NCBI GenBank assembly: GCA_026389955.1
Contig: JAPLGY010000365.1
Location: 1 to 5,202 of the forward strand
Source: Caldilinea sp.
Lineage (GTDB): Bacteria > Chloroflexota > Anaerolineae > Caldilineales > Caldilineaceae
DNA: 5,202 nucleotides
Direction of reading: 5' to 3'
Numbering within the stretch: position 1 is the stretch's first letter; every line of letters begins with the position of its first letter. A program made the position numbers and the translations under genes. This document shows, piece by piece, positions 1-5,202 of this stretch. The notes below the pieces were generated by a model. It saw nothing but the letters and a program-made list of their open reading frames with translations. It was not told the origin of the DNA and did no database searches.

Positions 1-329
1 ACCGGATCGATGTCGGCGAAGACAGGGCGAGCGCCGGTCGCGCTGATCGCCTCGGCGGTGGCAATAAACGTGTGGGCGCTGGTGATCACCGCGTCTCCTG
101 CGCCGATCTGGCAGGCCCGCAGGGTCAATTCCAAGGCTGCCGTCCCGCTGGCGACCCCGACTGCGTGGCGGGTGGCGCAGAAGGCAGCAAATTCAGTTTC
201 AAAGGCCTGTACATCCGGCCCCATGATAAAAGCCGCGCGTTCGACCACCGAACGGATGGCTGCGTCGATCTCTGGGCCGATTGCAGCGTATTGTGCGGAC
301 AGATCGACCAGTGGAACAGCGTGTGTCAT
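1..329 (-). CDS. DegT/DnrJ/EryC1/StrS-family PLP-dependent aminotransferase, N-terminal fragment (runs off the left edge)
   Basis: The 109 visible residues are the start of a fold-type I PLP aminotransferase of the sugar aminotransferase (DegT/StrS) family. Members transfer an amino group, usually from glutamate, to a keto-sugar nucleotide for surface polysaccharide, O-antigen or glycosylated-metabolite synthesis in the cytoplasm. Visible hallmarks are the N-terminal VPLVDLSAQYA segment (residues 5-15), the ASGTAAL turn that holds the PLP phosphate (60-66), GAGDAVIT (76-83), the HTFIATAEAI stretch with the aromatic that stacks on the cofactor (86-95), and the closing GARPVFADIDP (99-109). The catalytic Lys would lie beyond position 1, so activity cannot be judged. 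ATG at 329 was chosen because family members begin a few residues before this V/IPLVDL motif. An in-frame ATG at 344 would add five residues (MGLLA). Neither start has a clear Shine-Dalgarno. The gene follows the NTPase gene on the same strand, but a terminator-like hairpin separates them. The family is clear; the substrate is not. Confidence 0.9.
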   Translation of the reverse strand, partial: MTHAVPLVDLSAQYAAIGPEIDAAIRSVVERAAFIMGPDVQAFETEFAAFCATRHAVGVASGTAALELTLRACQIGAGDAVITSAHTFIATAEAISATGARPVFADIDP

Positions 330-356
330 GGCAAGCAGACCCATTTTGAAGCGTTC

Positions 357-390
357 AAAAAAGGGCGGAGCGGAGCCGCTCCGCCCTTTT
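357..390 (-). terminator. Intrinsic (rho-independent) terminator after the NTPase gene pair
   Basis: The arms 359-373 and 376-390 are perfect reverse complements: AAAAGGGCGGAGCGG pairs with CCGCTCCGCCCTTTT. Only two bases separate them, so the tip probably opens to a tetraloop. On the minus strand the stem is followed by six T (complement of 357-362), as expected for an intrinsic terminator. It lies 65 bp past the stop of the small NTPase gene. In the plus direction the T run is only four and no plus-strand gene needs ending, so minus-strand function is favoured. It ends only 12 to 27 nt before the possible aminotransferase starts, so it also sits in or against that gene's leader. Confidence 0.85.
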
Positions 391-411
391 GGAAAAAACG
401 GATTGGGTTGC

Positions 412-440
412 ATTGTACTGTAGAGGAGTGCCAGGGACAA
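412..440 (-). promoter_or_regulatory. Putative sigma70-type promoter for the aminotransferase gene
   Basis: Read on the minus strand, TTGTCC (435-440, four of six matches to TTGACA) is followed after exactly 17 bp by TACAAT (412-417, five of six matches to TATAAT). Transcription would start near position 405, after the stop of the small NTPase gene (455) and before the aminotransferase. The transcript would then carry the hairpin at 359-390 in its leader. The match is by consensus only, and one such match can occur by chance. Its position in the only sizeable intergenic gap is what supports it. Confidence 0.45.
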
Positions 441-454
441 AGCTGGCCGGCCGG

Positions 455-1765
455 TCAGCGGGCCAGCGGCGGACGTTGGCGGGTCCGCTCGACATCGCGG
501 CGCACCTGGTCGAGCTGTTGGCCGAGGCGATTCAGTTCGGAGGCGACAGCGGCACGCTGATCGGGCTGGCAGAGAGCCAATGTTTCCTGGAGCTGTCTGT
601 GCTGCTGTTCGAGCCGTTCGAGCTCCACCTGGTAGGAGGCTGGTTCGCGCGTGTAGCCGATCTGCAGGATCTGCGCAAAGCTTTCCTCGTCGACCAGGGC
701 TTCGTCCATCTGTTCGAGCCGGCTGCGGTTGGCCAGCAGCCAACGGCGCAGGTACTCGTTGCCGATGGCCAGCTGGTCGTAGATTCGGCGGAGATGGCCG
801 AGTTTTTCCATCCCCCACAGATAGGTGCGGATCCGCTGGGGGTCGGCGTCGGCCAGGTCGGCCAGCAGCTCCGCTTCGGTGGTGAGTGTATGTTGGCCCA
901 CCGCCAGCAGCAGGCGCCGTTCCAGCCGGGTCATCTGCTGAAAGTCGATCAAGAAAAAACCGGCAAGCAGCTGGTCAGGATCCAGATCTTCGTCGGCGGG
1001 TGCCCGCAGAAATCCCTGGCCGTGGCTGTCTTCGCTGTAGAGGCGTTGGCAGAGAAATTGGATCAGGTAGGGGTGGCGGTGGGTGTGCAGAAGAATCTCT
1101 TCGAGAATTGCTGCGCTGGCGTGCACGTGGCGCGGGGCCTGGCGCTGTTCGACGAGGGCAACTGCCGAGTCCGGGTCCAGACTCCAGAGGTTGACCATGT
1201 TGAAGCCGAAGAGAAAGGGGCTGGTGGGCCAGTCTGCGGTCACAGCGTTGAGTTGAATCAGCAGCTTGGTCGAGGCCACCATCGTTTTGAGCGCAGGGTC
1301 CTGCAGCGAGCGGCGCAGACGTGCCAGCCAGGCAGCTTCGTTGCGGGCGATCTGAATGAGCACTTCGGCCTCGTCGATCAGCAGGAGCAACCGCTGTCCT
1401 CGGCTGTGCAGGATCCGGGCCAGCCGGCGCAGAATCAGCAGGGCGTCCAGCCCTTCCCATTCGGTGACGGCAATCCCAAGTGCGCTGAAGCGGCTGCTGG
1501 CATCTTCGAGGGCCAGGAAAAGCTCGTCGGAGAGGGCCTGGCTGCTTTCACAGCCTTGCATATCCCAGAAAAGAGGCACCAACTCGCTGTCGGCAGGGGC
1601 GGTCAGCATCTCCAGCTGACGCAGCAAGGAGGTCTTGCCCATCCGCCTGGCACCTACTATCCAGGTGGCGGTGTCCGGGGTGTCGAGCAGATAGTCGAAC
1701 AACCGTTGGCGGCCATAATGGCGGGTGCCGTTGACCCACCGTCCGACGATGTAAGGGATCCGCAT
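455..1765 (-). CDS. Soluble AAA/STAND-like P-loop ATPase with winged-helix-like region and C-terminal coiled coil
   Basis: This 436-residue cytoplasmic protein has no signal peptide or membrane segment. Visible in order: a pre-P-loop segment with PYIVGRWV (4-11) and [11 protein letters not shown] (17-27); Walker [10 protein letters not shown] (38-46, Lys44); Walker [10 protein letters not shown] (126-134, Asp131/Glu132); a probable sensor-1 strand near 161-170; [15 protein letters not shown] (182-196) followed by an HPYLIQFLC helix (231-239), typical of the module after the ATPase core in archaeal-type/STAND NTPases; a helical region at about 270-345 that resembles a winged helix; and a heptad-like coiled coil at about 376-428 rich in Leu, Gln, Glu and Arg. 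The ATG at 1765 lies 22 bp after the stop of the upstream sensor gene, so the two form an operon. An AAGGAG sits 14 nt upstream. The ATPase part is clearly homologous to the C-terminal half of the upstream protein. The family is secure; the biological role is unknown, and a signalling or regulatory ATPase is most likely. Confidence 0.92.
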   Translation of the reverse strand: MRIPYIVGRWVNGTRHYGRQRLFDYLLDTPDTATWIVGARRMGKTSLLRQLEMLTAPADSELVPLFWDMQGCESSQALSDELFLALEDASSRFSALGIAVTEWEGLDALLILRRLARILHSRGQRLLLLIDEAEVLIQIARNEAAWLARLRRSLQDPALKTMVASTKLLIQLNAVTADWPTSPFLFGFNMVNLWSLDPDSAVALVEQRQAPRHVHASAAILEEILLHTHRHPYLIQFLCQRLYSEDSHGQGFLRAPADEDLDPDQLLAGFFLIDFQQMTRLERRLLLAVGQHTLTTEAELLADLADADPQRIRTYLWGMEKLGHLRRIYDQLAIGNEYLRRWLLANRSRLEQMDEALVDEESFAQILQIGYTREPASYQVELERLEQQHRQLQETLALCQPDQRAAVASELNRLGQQLDQVRRDVERTRQRPPLAR

Positions 1766-1779
1766 TGGACGCGCTTTTG

Positions 1780-1785
1780 CTCCTT
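1780..1785 (-). promoter_or_regulatory. Ribosome binding site of the small NTPase gene
   Basis: AAGGAG on the minus strand begins a few bases after the TGA of the sensor gene (1788-1790) and ends 14 nt before the ATG at 1765. The spacing is longer than the usual 5-10 nt, but no other ATG, GTG or TTG lies in frame between the motif and that ATG. The homology with the sensor's NTPase domain starts at residue 3, so the start is well supported. Confidence 0.55.
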
Positions 1786-1787
1786 GT

Positions 1788-4700
1788 TCAGCCGTTGCCT
1801 GTGGAGGGCCGTGCCGGGAAGATGTTGGAAACCATCAGGGGCGCTGCGGCCGCTGCGGTTGGCTGCCCCAGGAGGGGGATAGATTGGATGATGGCGTGTG
1901 CGGCCTGCGCGTCTCGATAGGTAATTCGTCGGCGTTTGTGGCGCAGCATTTCGTTGACGGCCTCCATGCCATATTGCTGAAGCCGGTAGGGGCGTCCTTC
2001 GCTTTGGGCGACGATAAACTCCATGGCTGCGGGTTCGTACAGGTAGTAGCCACGCACTGGCTCGACCAGCAGCAGGGCTGCCTCCTGTGGGGTGAAGGGT
2101 TGGATGGAAATTTCGTTGAACAGATTGAACCAGGGGCTCTCGACACGTTCCCATTCCTTGTTGATTTCGACCCCGGCGACCACAGCGCCCAAAGAGACAG
2201 CAAACTCGCGCATAAAAATTCGGCGCAGCTGCTGCTGGATCAGGTGGTTGAAGCGGCTCAGTGTGTCCATCTCGTCCATCAACAGGATCAGACGGAGCTG
2301 GCGGTGGGGAGAGCGCTGAGCGCCGTACGCTTCCAGAAGATGGAGAATCTGGCGCAGGTCGCGGCTGAACTCGCGGTCGGAGTAGAGGGAATCGGGAAGG
2401 CTGTGGTAGAGCAGCCGCTCCAGCGTGGCCGTGGAGGCAGGGTCGAGGTTGTCGAGCGCGGCGACATGGTGGGCGATCTCCTCGATCAGCAGGTGAAAAA
2501 AGGAACTTTCTGTGGTGCCCTCCAGATCGATGTAGAGGGCCACAAACCAAAAATCGTGGTCTTGGATCTGGCGCAAGGTGCTGGCCAGTTGGTACAGCAG
2601 GGTGGTTTTGCCGATTCTGCGTTCGCCGTGGATCATGATGCTGTTGTTGTGCAGGGTTGACACGATCCGCTGCAGCAGGGCATGGCGCCCGAAGAACATC
2701 TCTCTGCGGCGCACCGGTTCGCCGCTGATATAGGGGTTGTAGCCGCGTTTGATGGCTTCTCCGACTCGACGGCGGTGCTGCCAGATTTCAAAGCTCACAA
2801 ATCCAAATCCGAAGAAGGTGAGCAAACTGAAAACCACCAACAGCTGAAAAGCCTGTGTTTCCATCTGTCCGAGCAGGGGGATCGTCAGGTAGATGGGGGC
2901 TGGGGTGACAGTCAGCGGTACGGCGCCGATCGCCGAATGGTTGAAGGCCTGGTCGCGGACCATATATTCAAGCCGATAGCTGCCGGGGGTAGGAAACGTG
3001 ACATGGTGGCTGCCTCCTGTTATTGGTTGCCAGGGAGGGACGTTGGGCGAACTGTCGCGGATGCGGATGAAGATTTGCAGCCGGGCCGGGCTGGTCTGGA
3101 GATCGCCGTAGGCGAAGGTGAATTCCACCGGGAGATCGGTGGTGGCGAGCCACGTTTTCTGTTCGGCGTCCGCACGGGTGCCGGTGGCGGTGGCGAGCTG
3201 GATCCAGGGAGTGCCACGTTCGGGGATATAGTAGGCCAGCCCGCGGTCGCCGCCGAACCAGTAGACGCCGTCGGGGTCGCGTGCGATCGCCCGAATGGCG
3301 CCGGACTGCAGACCGTCCTGGCTGTCAAAGCGGATGACATCGTTGAGTCCGACCCAGGTGAGGCCAGTCTCGCTGCCGACCCAGATGGAGTGGGTGGCTG
3401 GGTCTGAGAACATTGCAAAGATGGGTTCGTCGCCGAGGTTTGCGCTCTTTTCGACCTGTGCCCACGTGCCGTTCGTGTAGCGGTAGATTCCGTAGCCGCT
3501 GAAGGCGGCCAGCATGTTGCCTGGGCTGGAAGTTTCTGGCTGCAGCGCCGTGACCGGTGCATCGGGTCTGAGGCCGCCAGCGGCCGAAAGTTTTTGCCAG
3601 TTGCCGTCGATGCTGCGCCGCCAGAGCTGGCCCGTGCTGCTGGCGGCCCAGAGCCGGCCGACCGAATCAAATTCCAGCGCGCGGATCGGTGTTCCTTGCA
3701 GGAGGGGTTCGAATTCGAGCGACTGGGTTGCAAAGAGAAAGCGGGCGATGCCGTTGACTGTGCCGATCCAGAGGCCGAGGGCATCGGCGCGCAGCGCGCT
3801 GGCGGGTGTCATCGTCAGGGTACGCAGGGTCGGGGGGCTGTACCAGCGCTGGTCGGAAAAATAGGCGACGCCTTGGTCGGTGGCGGCCCAAATACGGCCG
3901 CTCTCATCCTCTTCCAGGACAAAGAGGGTGTTGCCGGGCAGCCCCTCTGTGCCAGGCAGGTATTGGACGGGGGGGCGATGGGGGCCTGCGCGCATCTGGA
4001 TCCCTTCGTCGCCGATGGCGGTCCAGAGCTGGCCTAAGCGGTCGAAGATCATGTCGTAGACGGGCAACGCGTCCAGGCGGTTGTCGATATTTTGGAAGGC
4101 CCAGGGTTGATAGCGGTAGACGCCGACCGAGGTGGCGAACCAGACAGAGCCGTCTGCGTCGAGCGCGACACCGCGCACTTCGTCTGCCGTGAGGCCATCC
4201 TGGGCAACTCCTCCCCAGCTGCGCATGCTGGCGATTTCGTGGTCGACCAGGCTGAACTGAACAGCGCCTGCTCCATTAGAACCCACCCAGATGCTGTCGG
4301 CGCTGTTGCCGTTGATGGCCGTGATCTGGGCAAAATCGCCCCCGAAGGGATAGGGATAAGAGGTGGCCTGATCGTTTGAGATCTGGTACTCGACGAGGGT
4401 AGTCGGGGAGGCAATCCAGAGGTGATCGGGGGTTTCTGCCCAGAGCGCGGTGATGGGGCCCTGGAGCGGAGCTCCCTGTTCGTCGTGCAACTGGGGGACT
4501 TCTATGGCGGTGAGGTCGGCAGTCAGCTGCCAGAGCGTCTGGTCTGTGCCGACCCACAACAGATCGTCGCCGGCCGCAAGGGCCAGCACTGGGCGGTTGC
4601 CGATGGCGGGGACCGGCCGGATTGCAGAGTCTTTGTACGCCAGCAGGCCATCGGCCGTCCCGATCCAGAGGGTGCTTTTGCTGCTGGCCAGCTGATGGAT

Positions 4701-5162
4701 AGCGGTTCCCACCGTCTGTTCGACCTGCCAGCCTGCCGCTTCTTGCCAGCGGACCAGCAGGCCGGAGGCGGTTCCTGCCCACAGCGTGTCGGCGGTGGCC
4801 ACCAGCGCGGTGACCCGGCCCAAGGGAATTGGGGTGGGGGGGCCGGCGTTTTGCTGGAGTGCTTCTGTGAAGGAGTGCCAGCGGCCATTGTAGTGGCTGA
4901 TGCCGTTGGCGGTGGCGACCCAAACAGCTTCTTGGAAGACGGAGATAGCCAGCGTGTCATTGGAATTGAGCCCATCGGGGCGGCGAAAAATTACCCAATG
5001 GCGGTCAGAGAGTGACTGGGCGACTGCTGGTGAAGCCAGGAAGAGGAGGGCCAACAAACCCAACAGGCCCCACATCCCTGTATACCAGACTGGGAAATTG
5101 GTGAGCCGTTTATAGACAGCAAAGAGTGGACGGCAGCGATGAAGCGGCGATGAGTGTGGCAT
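1788..5162 (-). CDS. Membrane sensor: two-component-type beta-propeller + Y_Y_Y domain + TM helix + cytoplasmic AAA/STAND-like NTPase
   Basis: This 1124-residue protein (numbered from ATG 5162) looks like a transmembrane sensor whose output is a P-loop NTPase. A basic N-terminus and hydrophobic run ([14 protein letters not shown], 30-43) end in an AVA-Q site, giving export with possible cleavage after residue 48. Residues about 55-655 hold 14 Reg_prop-like repeats with the (L/I/V)W-(I/V/A)-(G/A)-T/S core; the core Trp residues lie near 81, 128, 166, 203, 249, 292, 341, 380, 425, 465, 505, 594 and 635, and the 12th repeat (about 550) lacks Trp. Two seven-bladed propellers would fit, as in hybrid two-component glycan sensors. 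A Y_Y_Y Ig-like domain follows (677-757), then a TM helix (about 772-792) with a positive stop (HRRR). The cytoplasmic part has NPYI (809-812), FFGR (823-826), Walker [10 protein letters not shown] (846-854), Walker [10 protein letters not shown] (958-966) and the [10 protein letters not shown] to GRPYRLQQ module (1009-1063). No histidine kinase, receiver or HTH is seen. An in-frame TTG at 5186 exists but overlaps the Shine-Dalgarno, so ATG 5162 is preferred. The ligand is unknown. Confidence 0.92.
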   Translation of the reverse strand: MPHSSPLHRCRPLFAVYKRLTNFPVWYTGMWGLLGLLALLFLASPAVAQSLSDRHWVIFRRPDGLNSNDTLAISVFQEAVWVATANGISHYNGRWHSFTEALQQNAGPPTPIPLGRVTALVATADTLWAGTASGLLVRWQEAAGWQVEQTVGTAIHQLASSKSTLWIGTADGLLAYKDSAIRPVPAIGNRPVLALAAGDDLLWVGTDQTLWQLTADLTAIEVPQLHDEQGAPLQGPITALWAETPDHLWIASPTTLVEYQISNDQATSYPYPFGGDFAQITAINGNSADSIWVGSNGAGAVQFSLVDHEIASMRSWGGVAQDGLTADEVRGVALDADGSVWFATSVGVYRYQPWAFQNIDNRLDALPVYDMIFDRLGQLWTAIGDEGIQMRAGPHRPPVQYLPGTEGLPGNTLFVLEEDESGRIWAATDQGVAYFSDQRWYSPPTLRTLTMTPASALRADALGLWIGTVNGIARFLFATQSLEFEPLLQGTPIRALEFDSVGRLWAASSTGQLWRRSIDGNWQKLSAAGGLRPDAPVTALQPETSSPGNMLAAFSGYGIYRYTNGTWAQVEKSANLGDEPIFAMFSDPATHSIWVGSETGLTWVGLNDVIRFDSQDGLQSGAIRAIARDPDGVYWFGGDRGLAYYIPERGTPWIQLATATGTRADAEQKTWLATTDLPVEFTFAYGDLQTSPARLQIFIRIRDSSPNVPPWQPITGGSHHVTFPTPGSYRLEYMVRDQAFNHSAIGAVPLTVTPAPIYLTIPLLGQMETQAFQLLVVFSLLTFFGFGFVSFEIWQHRRRVGEAIKRGYNPYISGEPVRRREMFFGRHALLQRIVSTLHNNSIMIHGERRIGKTTLLYQLASTLRQIQDHDFWFVALYIDLEGTTESSFFHLLIEEIAHHVAALDNLDPASTATLERLLYHSLPDSLYSDREFSRDLRQILHLLEAYGAQRSPHRQLRLILLMDEMDTLSRFNHLIQQQLRRIFMREFAVSLGAVVAGVEINKEWERVESPWFNLFNEISIQPFTPQEAALLLVEPVRGYYLYEPAAMEFIVAQSEGRPYRLQQYGMEAVNEMLRHKRRRITYRDAQAAHAIIQSIPLLGQPTAAAAAPLMVSNIFPARPSTGNG

Positions 5163-5177
5163 AGCTTCAGCTGCTGA

Positions 5178-5184
5178 CTCCTCC
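5178..5184 (-). promoter_or_regulatory. Ribosome binding site of the sensor-NTPase gene
   Basis: GGAGGAG on the minus strand is a strong anti-Shine-Dalgarno match, ending 15 nt before ATG 5162. The alternative TTG at 5186 overlaps this motif and so cannot use it, which argues for the ATG. The spacing is long but nearly the same as the 14 nt seen for the next gene. No promoter can be judged, because only 18 bases lie upstream within the window. Confidence 0.5.
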
Positions 5185-5202
5185 AAAAAACAACGCCTTG
5201 CC

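Noticed and set aside
442..467. Inverted repeat GCTGGCC / GGCCAGC with a 12-nt loop around the stop codon of the small NTPase gene
   Set aside because: The stem is only 7 bp and is followed on the minus strand by just TTTG. In GC-rich DNA this is expected by chance, and the hairpin at 359-390 is a far better terminator.
389..1882. A 497-codon open frame on the plus strand across the small NTPase gene
   Set aside because: It is antisense to a gene with clear Walker motifs and a full-length homologous domain. Its translation shows no recognisable motif, and its openness follows from the GC-rich third positions of the real gene.
1657..2550. A 297-codon minus-strand open frame spanning the junction of the two NTPase genes
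   Set aside because: It is an out-of-frame shadow of both genes, with an Arg/Pro/Ala-rich composition and no motif. The in-frame products explain the region fully.
1884..3407. Plus-strand open frames (1884-2660 and 2682-3407) opposite the sensor gene
   Set aside because: Both are antisense to the NTPase, TM and Y_Y_Y coding part and have Gly/Val-rich translations without a domain. They are shadows.
5163..5186. Extension of the sensor gene to a TTG start at 5186
   Set aside because: The TTG overlaps the GGAGGAG motif that should serve as the ribosome binding site, and the eight added residues carry no conserved feature. It cannot be fully excluded.
1..5202. CRISPR arrays, tRNA or rRNA genes, insertion sequences, attachment sites
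   Set aside because: No direct-repeat arrays, cloverleaf-like segments, transposase motifs or terminal inverted repeats were seen. The window is almost fully occupied by three protein genes. The repeats in 3200-5015 are protein-level propeller blades, not DNA repeats.

Overview
The window carries three genes, all read from the minus strand. From high to low coordinates they are a large membrane sensor-NTPase (about 5162 to 1788), a small soluble NTPase (1765 to 455), and the N-terminal third of a PLP-dependent sugar aminotransferase (329 off the left edge). The sequence is moderately GC-rich (roughly 60% by eye). The combination of a two-component-type propeller sensor with an AAA/STAND-like ATPase, next to a small ATPase of the same family, suggests a filamentous or environmental Chloroflexota-type bacterium (Anaerolineae/Caldilineae-like). 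That placement is a guess from gene style; there is no marker gene here.

Layout. Positions 5163-5202 hold only a Shine-Dalgarno-like GGAGGAG and the end of an upstream region. Gene 1 encodes an exported signal/anchor segment, a 14-blade Reg_prop-type beta-propeller, a Y_Y_Y Ig-like domain, one transmembrane helix and a cytoplasmic P-loop NTPase. The outside half looks like a hybrid two-component glycan sensor, but an NTPase replaces the histidine kinase. Gene 2 follows after 22 bp and encodes a soluble NTPase. It aligns with the cytoplasmic half of gene 1 from the juxtamembrane Pro-Tyr-Ile motif through the post-Walker-B module, and it adds a winged-helix-like region and a C-terminal coiled coil. 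The two genes are almost certainly co-transcribed. After gene 2 comes a 125-bp intergenic region with a good sigma70-like promoter and a near-perfect GC-rich terminator hairpin, then the DegT/DnrJ/EryC1/StrS-family aminotransferase.

How they may work together (inference). The propeller protein would sense an extracellular ligand and pass the signal across the membrane to its NTPase domain, which could co-assemble with the paralogous soluble NTPase. The winged-helix and coiled-coil tail of the soluble partner is the most plausible output. The aminotransferase appears to be a separate transcription unit, and a functional link to the sensor pair is not shown.
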